From the NCBI GenBank assembly GCA_049366815.1, contig JBMNCO010000154.1, forward strand, positions 1 to 5,705: a DNA stretch of 5,705 nt. Direction: 5' to 3'. Position numbers and translations under genes: made by a program. This DNA comes from CAYNYM01 sp049366815. Lineage in GTDB: Bacteria > Desulfobacterota > DSM-4660 > Desulfatiglandales > HGW-15. A model generated the notes under the pieces. It saw only the letters and a program-made list of their open reading frames with translations, searched no databases and was not told the origin of the DNA. Each line of letters opens with the position of its first letter. The first letter of the stretch is position 1. Of the stretch, positions 1-5,617 are shown piece after piece.

Positions 1-100
1 AATAGACTTGTTTTGAACACCAATGGTAATTTTTATATTTTAGAGTATCTTATATGGAAAAAACAACCTATTCTTCCAAAATGCATGAACTCTGCGGGTT

Positions 101-120
101 TTGTCAAAAAGGCTTGACAA
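101..120. promoter_or_regulatory. Perfect inverted repeat (candidate operator) over the -35 box
   Basis: TTGTCAA (101-107) and TTGACAA (114-120) are exact reverse complements separated by six bases (AAAGGC). The right arm contains the TTGACA -35 candidate, so a protein bound here would block or modulate RNA polymerase. This is the classic position of a repressor operator. The arms are visible in the sequence; the regulator is unknown, since no regulator gene lies in the window. A GntR- or TetR-type dimer is possible, but that is a guess. Confidence 0.45.
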
Positions 121-143
121 GGGCATCGCGTCTCAGATATTAA
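114..143 (+). promoter_or_regulatory. Sigma70-like promoter of the FAD/FeS operon
   Basis: A perfect -35 hexamer, TTGACA (114-119), is followed after 18 bases by TATTAA (138-143) as the -10 box; ATATTA (137-142) would give a 17-base spacer. Transcription would start near 150, leaving a leader of about 125 bases before the ATG at 278. It is the best promoter-like match in the AT-rich leader and points towards the operon. A sigma54-type reading overlaps it (GG at 111-112, GC at 123-124), but that match is weaker. Confidence 0.55.
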
Positions 144-277
144 ATACATTGATTGTTAAAGTGATTCTTTGGTATGCAGCAGGTGTGTTTTTAGGCAATG
201 ACTTTCTTTAAAGAGCAACCCACTCACGAAACGTCAATAATTTCTGCAGGTAATTTTCACAAAATGGAGGATTTCAT
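144..277 (+). other. AT-rich 5' leader of the operon
   Basis: This stretch lies between the candidate promoter and the first start codon. It contains no convincing ORF. It has a 10-base perfect palindrome, TCTTTAAAGA (205-214), and ends in a clear Shine-Dalgarno, TGGAGGAT (265-272), with six bases after its GGAGGA core before the ATG at 278. I recognise no known riboswitch or leader-peptide pattern. Its length would allow post-transcriptional control, but nothing in the sequence demonstrates it. Confidence 0.35.
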
Positions 278-1735
278 ATGGATGTAAAAGCTGGATTGTC
301 CGAAGTCGTCGGCAAAAAGAATTTTTACGACGACCCCAAGCAGTTGAAAGCTTATTCCACCGACTTCAGTTACACCCCTGCGGGATTGCCCAATTACATC
401 GTGAAACCGGCAAATTCCGAGGAAGTGTCGGCCGTAGTCAAATTCTGCAGTGAAAACAGCATTCCTGTAGTGCCTTGCAGCAGCAAGATTCATTTTTACG
501 GTGCCACCATCCCGAAAGAGGGGGGAGTCGTCCTCGACATGTCCAGGATGGACAAGGTATTGGAGATCGATGCCGACAACAGGCGGGTCAGGATCGAGGC
601 CGGCGTGACGTGGAAAAAGCTTACCAAGGAACTGGCCAAAAAAGGCTTCAGAATGATTATGCCCCTGACGCCCCCTGAAGAGCGTTCCGTGCTCACGGAT
701 TTTATGGAGCGTGAAGAGCCGACCAACCAGGTCTATGATTACGGCGAACCCCTGCAGGGCATGGAGGTGGTGTGGCCCACGGGCGAGTCCTTCAGGATGG
801 GATCAGCGAGCGTGAATGGTTACCCGGATTCCATGTCCAAGGGTGCCAATCCTTCCGGCCCCGGCCTTGATTTTTATCGGTTCTTCCAATGCGCTCAGGG
901 GACCATGGGTGTCGTCACATGGGTAAACCTGAAGATTGAGTCCATCCCCAAGATGGATAATATACTCTTTGCGCCGCTTGACGATCTCAATTACGGGATT
1001 GATTTTCTGTATCGCATCCTGCCGCGAAGAATCGGACAGGAAGTCCTCCTCCTGAACGACGTGGACCTGGCCGCCCTGCTGGCGGAAGAATGGCCCGATG
1101 ATTTTGAAAAGCTGAAAGAAGCCCTGCCGCCCTGGACCTTGATCCTCATGATCAGCGGCCTGCGATATCGCCCTGAAGAAAAGATCGCTTACGAAAAAAA
1201 TTTCCTGGCCCAGGTGATCAAAAACGAGTTCCCGGACCTGAGACTTGGTGAAAACCTTCCAGGGTTTCCCGGCCTGAGGAAAAAGCTCATGCCCATCCTC
1301 CGCCAACCCTGGCCGGCGGATAGGCCCTTTTGGAAAAATCGCGTCAAAGGTGCGTGTCAGAATCTCTTTTTCCACGCACGTCCGGAACGCGCACCGGAGT
1401 TTGTGGAACTCGTGGAGGAGATCGCCGCACAGTATGGGTATCCGATCAGTGACATTGGGATGTACATTCAGCCGATTGAACACAACCGTGCATGCAGACC
1501 TGAATTCAGCTTCTTCTATGATCCCGGGAACGAGGCCGAAACGGCTGCAGTCCGCGCACTTTTCAACGATATCGCAAGAGTGCTCCTCAACGAGGGCGCG
1601 GTCTTCACGAGACCTTACGGGGACCTGGCTCCCATCGTCTACGAGAGGGCGGCTGCCTATGCCAGGACGCTCAAGAGGCTCAAAAAGGTGTTCGACCCGA
1701 ACAATATCATGAATCCTGGGAACCTGTGCTTCTAA
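278..1735 (+). CDS. FAD-binding oxidoreductase, GlcD / p-cresol methylhydroxylase (VAO) type
   Basis: This is a 485-residue flavoprotein of the VAO/PCMH fold, probably the catalytic or one of two catalytic dehydrogenase subunits. Residues 1-220 match the FAD_binding_4 domain: 'IVKPANSEEVSAVVKF' (41-56), then 'GGVVLDMSRMDKVLEID' (82-98) and 'VRIEAGVTW' (104-112), and later 'QGTMGVVTWVNLKI' (207-220). The C-terminal part ends in 'FDPNNIMNPGNLCF' (472-485), the signature tail of GlcD-type oxidases. The usual Gly-rich PP-loop is replaced by 'CSSKIHFYG' (67-75). From memory, segments around 67-180 and 355-450 follow the layout of PchF, including 'EHNRACRPEFSFFYD' (401-415). PchF's covalent flavin Tyr seems to be missing, so FAD is probably non-covalent. 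No signal peptide is seen. A strong SD at 265-272 fixes the start. It is the first gene of the operon. The family call is firm; the substrate is unknown (hydroxy-acid or phenolic alcohol are guesses). Confidence 0.9.
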   Translation: MDVKAGLSEVVGKKNFYDDPKQLKAYSTDFSYTPAGLPNYIVKPANSEEVSAVVKFCSENSIPVVPCSSKIHFYGATIPKEGGVVLDMSRMDKVLEIDADNRRVRIEAGVTWKKLTKELAKKGFRMIMPLTPPEERSVLTDFMEREEPTNQVYDYGEPLQGMEVVWPTGESFRMGSASVNGYPDSMSKGANPSGPGLDFYRFFQCAQGTMGVVTWVNLKIESIPKMDNILFAPLDDLNYGIDFLYRILPRRIGQEVLLLNDVDLAALLAEEWPDDFEKLKEALPPWTLILMISGLRYRPEEKIAYEKNFLAQVIKNEFPDLRLGENLPGFPGLRKKLMPILRQPWPADRPFWKNRVKGACQNLFFHARPERAPEFVELVEEIAAQYGYPISDIGMYIQPIEHNRACRPEFSFFYDPGNEAETAAVRALFNDIARVLLNEGAVFTRPYGDLAPIVYERAAAYARTLKRLKKVFDPNNIMNPGNLCF

Positions 1736-1740
1736 GGAGG
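1734..1740 (+). promoter_or_regulatory. Ribosome binding site overlapping the preceding stop codon
   Basis: AAGGAGG (1734-1740) is a near-perfect anti-16S match and shares its first two bases with the TAA stop of the upstream flavoprotein gene. It sits eight bases before the ATG at 1749, settles that start, and suggests translational coupling between the first two genes. Confidence 0.8.
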
Positions 1741-1748
1741 GCAAGAGA

Positions 1749-3071
1749 ATGTCAAACGAATTGAGTGTACGATACTATAGGCCTAGGGCGGATATTGCAT
1801 TAGATATCACAGATATCCAGAATTTTGTCTATGACATGAGCCGGTGCATCAAGTGCAAAGGCTGTACCTGGGTGGATCACACCTACATGCCGGGGGCCGA
1901 GTTCATGACCCGATGCCCCAGCGCGACAAAATACCAGTTCGACGCCTACGGCGCCTACGGTAAAATGAGGATCGGTCATGCCATGGCCGAGGGGGTGCTC
2001 GATTGGAACGAAAAGGCCCTCGAGATTATCTATGCGTGCACGCTTTGCGGGGCGTGCGACGTGGGCTGTAAGCGGAACCTGGACCTGGAAGTCGAACTGA
2101 CACTCGAGGCCCTCAGGGTCAAGGCCGTCCAGGACGGCGTCGGCCCGATGCCCGCCCACAAGAAGATTGCAGAGAATATTGCCAAGAAACACAATTTCTT
2201 CGGTTCACCCCACACCAAACGGACCGCCTGGGCGGCAGAGGTCAAGCCGGCCAGAAAGGCCGACGTCTTATACTTTGTAGGCTGTTCCGCCAGCTATATC
2301 AACACGGAGATCGCCCGGTCCACGGCCAAGATCCTCAGGGCGGCGGGTACGGATTTCATGTTGATGCCGGATGAATGGTGCTGCGGCAACACGGTCTTTT
2401 CCGTGGGCATGTGGGATGAGGCCAAGGCCCTGGCGGAGAGGAATGTGGCACAGATGAGAAAGACGGGGGCCAAGACCCTCCTGGTCAGTTGCGCCGAAGG
2501 GTACCGGATGTGGAAGGTCGATTACCCCAAACTGCTCAACATCGCGACCGATGAACTCGGCTTCGAGGTGGTCCATCTCGTGGAATATGCCGATGAGATG
2601 ATCAAGAACGGTGCCCTCAAGTTAAAAAAGCCCTTTGATACCCGCATGGCCTACCATGACGCCTGCAGTATAAGCCGTCTGAGCGACCCCTGGACCCCCT
2701 GGGAAGGAAAGCGCGGATGGATGGGGTGCGTGGAACCGAGGCTGAAGAGAAGGCGCGGCACCACCGGTCTCTATGCCCAACCCAGAGACATCCTGACCGC
2801 CATTCCGGGTGTAGAACTGATTGAGATGCCGAGAAAGCGGGAGAATTCCTTCTGTTGCGGGGCCGGTCGGGGAACCAAGGAGGCCTACCCGGAATTTGCC
2901 CGGTTCGCGGCAAACCACCGGCTGGAAGAGGTCAGGGACGTCGGCGCCGAGACACTCGTATCGACCTGTCCCTGGTGCAAAAACAATTTCGTCCAGGCCG
3001 TTAAAGAAAACGGCGACGATGTACAAGTTCTTGACATCTCGGAAGTTATCTGCGCATCCATTGACGTCTAG
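1749..3071 (+). CDS. Iron-sulfur electron-transfer subunit, HdrD/GlcF-like with two CCG domains
   Basis: This 440-residue protein should take electrons from the flavoprotein subunits. N-terminal cluster 1 uses C33, C36, C39 and C56, with an unusual 16-residue gap before the fourth Cys. Cluster 2 is a regular CxxCxxCxxxC at 97-107. These predict two [4Fe-4S] centres. Two CCG (HdrB/GlcF-type) domains follow. The first has C179, C211-C212 and C248, but Gly251 stands where the last Cys of CxxC is expected. The second has C306, C369-C370 and the complete C407-P-W-C410, with an insertion of roughly 25 residues (about 311-340) containing an extra C327. Family spacing (CX31-39CCX35-36CxxC) fits domain 1 (31 and 35 residues); in domain 2 only the second gap (36) fits. 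No transmembrane helix is visible, unlike the LdpG/NarI-fused relatives. It lies between the two flavin genes, 13 and 17 bases from them. The acceptor (menaquinone, ETF or a heterodisulfide-like partner) is not determinable. Confidence 0.92.
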   Translation: MSNELSVRYYRPRADIALDITDIQNFVYDMSRCIKCKGCTWVDHTYMPGAEFMTRCPSATKYQFDAYGAYGKMRIGHAMAEGVLDWNEKALEIIYACTLCGACDVGCKRNLDLEVELTLEALRVKAVQDGVGPMPAHKKIAENIAKKHNFFGSPHTKRTAWAAEVKPARKADVLYFVGCSASYINTEIARSTAKILRAAGTDFMLMPDEWCCGNTVFSVGMWDEAKALAERNVAQMRKTGAKTLLVSCAEGYRMWKVDYPKLLNIATDELGFEVVHLVEYADEMIKNGALKLKKPFDTRMAYHDACSISRLSDPWTPWEGKRGWMGCVEPRLKRRRGTTGLYAQPRDILTAIPGVELIEMPRKRENSFCCGAGRGTKEAYPEFARFAANHRLEEVRDVGAETLVSTCPWCKNNFVQAVKENGDDVQVLDISEVICASIDV

Positions 3072-3075
3072 GTGG

Positions 3076-3083
3076 AAGGAGGT
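3076..3083 (+). promoter_or_regulatory. Strong ribosome binding site of the third operon gene
   Basis: AAGGAGGT (3076-3083) lies five bases before the ATG at 3089 and four bases after the TAG stop of the iron-sulfur gene. It fixes the start of the second flavoprotein and supports co-translation as one operon. Confidence 0.8.
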
Positions 3084-3088
3084 TAATC

Positions 3089-4690
3089 ATGGCAATATCC
3101 AAGGAAATATTGAGTGTACTGGAATCCATCGTCGGCACGGAGTATATTTCTGATGATCCCGTTATCTGTGAGTCCTATAGAAGCGGGCCCGGCGGGTACG
3201 AAAACGGCCTGGGGTACGAACGGGTCATGACCACGATCCCGGGGGCCGTCATCATGCCCCGAACGACTGAAGAGGTCCAGAAAACCGTCAAGGTCTGCTA
3301 TCGGAACCAAGTCCCCTACGTGCCCTATTCAACGGGATTTTACGGCCCCCGCACCCATCCTCATGTGGAAGACGCCCTGCTGATCGACCTCAAGCGAATG
3401 AACGATTTCGTGATGGATGAAAAACACTTCTACGTGGAGGTCGGCCCCGGCATGATCTACTCCCCTATTCAGGAGGAGTGCATGAAGCGTGGCGCCTATG
3501 TCGTAATCGGCGGCGGGGGGGCCCAGGCCTCTGCCATCGCCAACCTGATCGGTGACGGCTGGTCCCCCTTGAGCCACCGGATCGGTCTGCCCCACCGGCG
3601 CATCCTCGGCACGGAGCTGGTCCTGCCCGACGGCGAACTGCTCAGGCTGGGGTCCCTTGCCACGGATGAAGACCCCTTCTGGGGTGAAGGCCCGGGACCC
3701 GATCTGAGGGGTCTGCTGAGGGGATATACCGGGGTCCGCGGCTGTCTGGGGATCGTGACCAGAATGGCCTTCAAGACCCTTCCCTTCCAGCCTGAGCGCC
3801 TTGAGCCCACGGGGATCTCACCCCATACCGCCCTGGCTCTTCCCGAAAATCGGGTCAAGTGGATCAATTTCACCGTGCCCTCCAAGGAGGCCCAGGTCAA
3901 GGCCATGTTCGAGATCGGTAAGGCCGAAATCGGGGCGGCCGTCACCAAGGTCCCCCTCTTCTGGCGTGCGATAGCCAAGGCGGAGGACAAAGAGCACTTC
4001 TGGGAACTCTGGGGCAAGGAAAGCGAACAGACCATTGCGAACTTCTTCATTGTACGGGTGCTCCTTGTCGGTTACACCTCCGAGGAGCAGATGGCATATG
4101 ACGAGAAGGTCCTGATGGACATCATGAAACCCCTGGGCGGTGAGGCGCGACGGACCAAACCATCGGATGAGTCCTGGATCAAAAACGCGGACTCCGCCGG
4201 CATGTGGCTGATGTGTGGTGGATATGTCTCCGTGGACTATGTCATCGAGACCCTGTCTCAGGCCACGGAACACGGTCCGGTTTACGCGGATCTGAAAAAG
4301 AAATACACCCCGCCTCTGATGCCCGACTACGGCGATCCCGGCTGGTTTCAAAGCTTCGAGCTGGGCCACCAGGGGTATTCCGAATTTCTGGTCTACTGGG
4401 ATCAGGACGACGACACCAACAAGGTGGACCAGTTCTACCTGGATACGGCCAAGATGAACATTCAGAACCGTTTCTACACCTCACTGCTGGGCCCCCATCA
4501 GCCCATGTATCTCACCGGGCCCCAATACGGTCCGAATTACCATCTGCACATGCTGAAGGTGAAAAACGAATTCGATCCCAAGTGGATGTCCCATCCGCCC
4601 GTGCCCCTGGCCCACGATGTCTTCGTGGAACGTGCGCCGTGGATGCACGCGATGAAGGACTGGGAATCCCCTGACGATCTGCCGAAATAA
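3089..4690 (+). CDS. Second FAD-binding oxidoreductase, diverged GlcD/VAO type
   Basis: This 533-residue flavoprotein shares a fold with the first gene but is clearly diverged from it. The FAD domain covers about residues 10-230: 'AVIMPRTTEEVQKTVKV' (53-69), a PP-loop equivalent 'YSTGFYG' (80-86), 'ALLIDLKRMNDFV' (96-108), a Gly-rich second loop 'GGGGAQASAIANLIGDG' (141-157), 'GTELVLPDGELLRLGS' (174-189) and 'GVRGCLGIVTRMAFK' (215-229). The substrate-domain half (about 240-500) is rich in Trp, Tyr and Pro. The GlcD tail motif is degraded to 'FDPKWMSHPP' (495-504) and followed by about 29 extra residues. No signal peptide or transmembrane segment is seen. It is the last gene of the operon. By analogy with GlcDEF it may be the second flavin subunit, but unlike GlcE it is not shortened. 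It could instead be a separate dehydrogenase sharing the same iron-sulfur partner. Family membership is firm; the reaction is unknown. Confidence 0.9.
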   Translation: MAISKEILSVLESIVGTEYISDDPVICESYRSGPGGYENGLGYERVMTTIPGAVIMPRTTEEVQKTVKVCYRNQVPYVPYSTGFYGPRTHPHVEDALLIDLKRMNDFVMDEKHFYVEVGPGMIYSPIQEECMKRGAYVVIGGGGAQASAIANLIGDGWSPLSHRIGLPHRRILGTELVLPDGELLRLGSLATDEDPFWGEGPGPDLRGLLRGYTGVRGCLGIVTRMAFKTLPFQPERLEPTGISPHTALALPENRVKWINFTVPSKEAQVKAMFEIGKAEIGAAVTKVPLFWRAIAKAEDKEHFWELWGKESEQTIANFFIVRVLLVGYTSEEQMAYDEKVLMDIMKPLGGEARRTKPSDESWIKNADSAGMWLMCGGYVSVDYVIETLSQATEHGPVYADLKKKYTPPLMPDYGDPGWFQSFELGHQGYSEFLVYWDQDDDTNKVDQFYLDTAKMNIQNRFYTSLLGPHQPMYLTGPQYGPNYHLHMLKVKNEFDPKWMSHPPVPLAHDVFVERAPWMHAMKDWESPDDLPK

Positions 4691-4858
4691 CCGGGAAGGA
4701 AGACGAGGGAGTACAACACAGGATGACACAGGGGGCAACGCCCTGCGATCAAAGCGCCGGGGGCCCCCTTTGATCATTCTCGGATCATGAATTCACCCGG
4801 GCTAGGCAACGTTTAAACCGCCCTCAGGAAATTTCAGGCCGGGGGCCGCGCGGAAAGT
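4691..4858. other. Intergenic region between operon and DUF262 gene
   Basis: This 168-base gap holds the two hairpins described for the operon end and no convincing ORF. GATCAT occurs twice close together, at about 4772 and 4783. No clear -35/-10 pair for the DUF262 gene stands out. The frame of that gene is open back to 4817, just after an in-frame TAA at 4814-4816, but no ATG is found in that extension. Confidence 0.4.
4747..4775 (+). terminator. GC-rich stem-loop after the operon, probable terminator
   Basis: GATCAAAG (4747-4754) pairs perfectly with CTTTGATC (4768-4775), enclosing a 13-base loop that holds the self-complementary run GGGGGCCCC. It lies 56 bases after the stop of the second flavoprotein and 83 bases before the next gene, the expected place for operon termination. 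A smaller hairpin (CAGGG 4729-4733 with CCCTG 4741-4745) precedes it. There is no real U-tract after the stem (ATTCTCGG), so it may be an imperfect intrinsic terminator or an mRNA 3'-end stabilising structure. Confidence 0.5.
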
Positions 4859-5617
4859 GTGCTCGTAGAGGTGATCTTTTTGTCTCACATGAATCGCGAT
4901 ATCGTCACCCATGAAATGAAAATCACGGCGTTTGCGCGTATGCTCGCGGAAGACAAGTTCATGATCCCGACATTTCAACGTGATTTTGTATGGGAACCCG
5001 AAGACATCATCAGACTCTGGGACAGCATTTATCGTTTTTATCCGATAGGAAGCATCCTTTACTGGGAGACGAACATTGATCTGCGGATCCACCGCAAACT
5101 GGGGGGATTTGTCCTTCCGAACGGTGAAGACACCCTCCGAAGATTTAAGAAATGGGTTTATATTTTGGATGGACAACAGCGCGCCACGTCTCTGTTGGTT
5201 TCCCTTTTCGGCGGACAAGGGAAGGTCAAAGAATCCAAATCGTTTGATTACACATTATATTTTGATGCGACGAATGCGACCTTCTTCTTTGCCGAGGCCT
5301 TCAACAGGCGCAAGCGGGATGTTCATCCGGCATTCCTGATTCGCCTGCAGGACATGATTCAATGGGGGTCGGACTGTTACGAATCCATCGCATGCGAACC
5401 TGGATTCGACCGCACGATCAGGAATAACCTCCGGCGGTTCAACCATGTCTTAACCAACTACAAGGTCCCCATGATCAGTCTTAAGGGCTTTGACATCCCT
5501 GCGGTCTGCGACATCTTCGAACGGATCAATCAGGAAGGGAAAGGCCTCAAATCCATCGACATCATGATCGCAAGGACCTTTGTGAACGATGCCTGTATCG
5601 TGGAAGAAGATTTTTGA
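4859..5617 (+). CDS. DUF262 domain protein (GmrS N-terminal / ParB-like fold), possibly truncated
   Basis: Two hallmark motifs identify DUF262: 'IPTFQRDFVW' (residues 38-47) and 'YILDGQQRATSL' (about 100-111), the latter being the DGQQR motif of the ParB/sulfiredoxin-like nucleotide-binding fold. The domain's last conserved block is also present, as 'FERINQEGKGLKSIDIMIAR' (219-238). DUF262 forms the N-terminal half of GmrSD type IV restriction enzymes, where it acts as an NTPase, and also occurs in many defence-linked proteins. The usual C-terminal partner, a DUF1524 HNH nuclease domain, is absent. At 252 codons the protein ends about ten residues after the domain, shorter than most relatives as I know them. 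The start is uncertain. GTG 4859 is the longest option, TTG 4880 has the best spacing from GAGGTGAT (4868-4875), and ATG 4889 is the conventional choice. The gene is separated from the operon by a probable terminator and is likely unrelated to it. No function is demonstrated. Confidence 0.8.
   Translation: MLVEVIFLSHMNRDIVTHEMKITAFARMLAEDKFMIPTFQRDFVWEPEDIIRLWDSIYRFYPIGSILYWETNIDLRIHRKLGGFVLPNGEDTLRRFKKWVYILDGQQRATSLLVSLFGGQGKVKESKSFDYTLYFDATNATFFFAEAFNRRKRDVHPAFLIRLQDMIQWGSDCYESIACEPGFDRTIRNNLRRFNHVLTNYKVPMISLKGFDIPAVCDIFERINQEGKGLKSIDIMIARTFVNDACIVEEDF

Noticed and set aside
803..1744. Long minus-strand open frame of 313 codons opposite the first flavoprotein gene
   Set aside because: It lies wholly antisense to a well-supported GlcD/VAO gene, its translation shows no recognisable domain, and its openness is explained by the codon bias of the GC-rich plus-strand gene.
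3496..4369. Minus-strand open frames (about 180 codons each) opposite the second flavoprotein gene
   Set aside because: No family motifs and no convincing ribosome binding sites; they are antisense shadows of a gene with clear FAD-domain motifs.
4204..4674. Plus-strand 156-codon frame inside the second flavoprotein gene
   Set aside because: It overlaps the real coding frame completely, has a low-complexity Arg/Pro/Ser/Gly-rich composition typical of a shifted GC-rich frame, and has no motif.
278..4690. Assignment as glcDEF (glycolate oxidase) proper
   Set aside because: Gene order, subunit lengths, PP-loop sequences and cysteine spacing all differ from GlcD/GlcE/GlcF; only the general flavin plus CCG iron-sulfur plan is shared, so gene symbols are withheld.
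4723..4773. Sixteen-codon mini-ORF (ATG 4723) running into the stem-loop
   Set aside because: It is too short, its composition is set by the hairpin sequence, and nothing suggests a leader peptide at the end of an operon.
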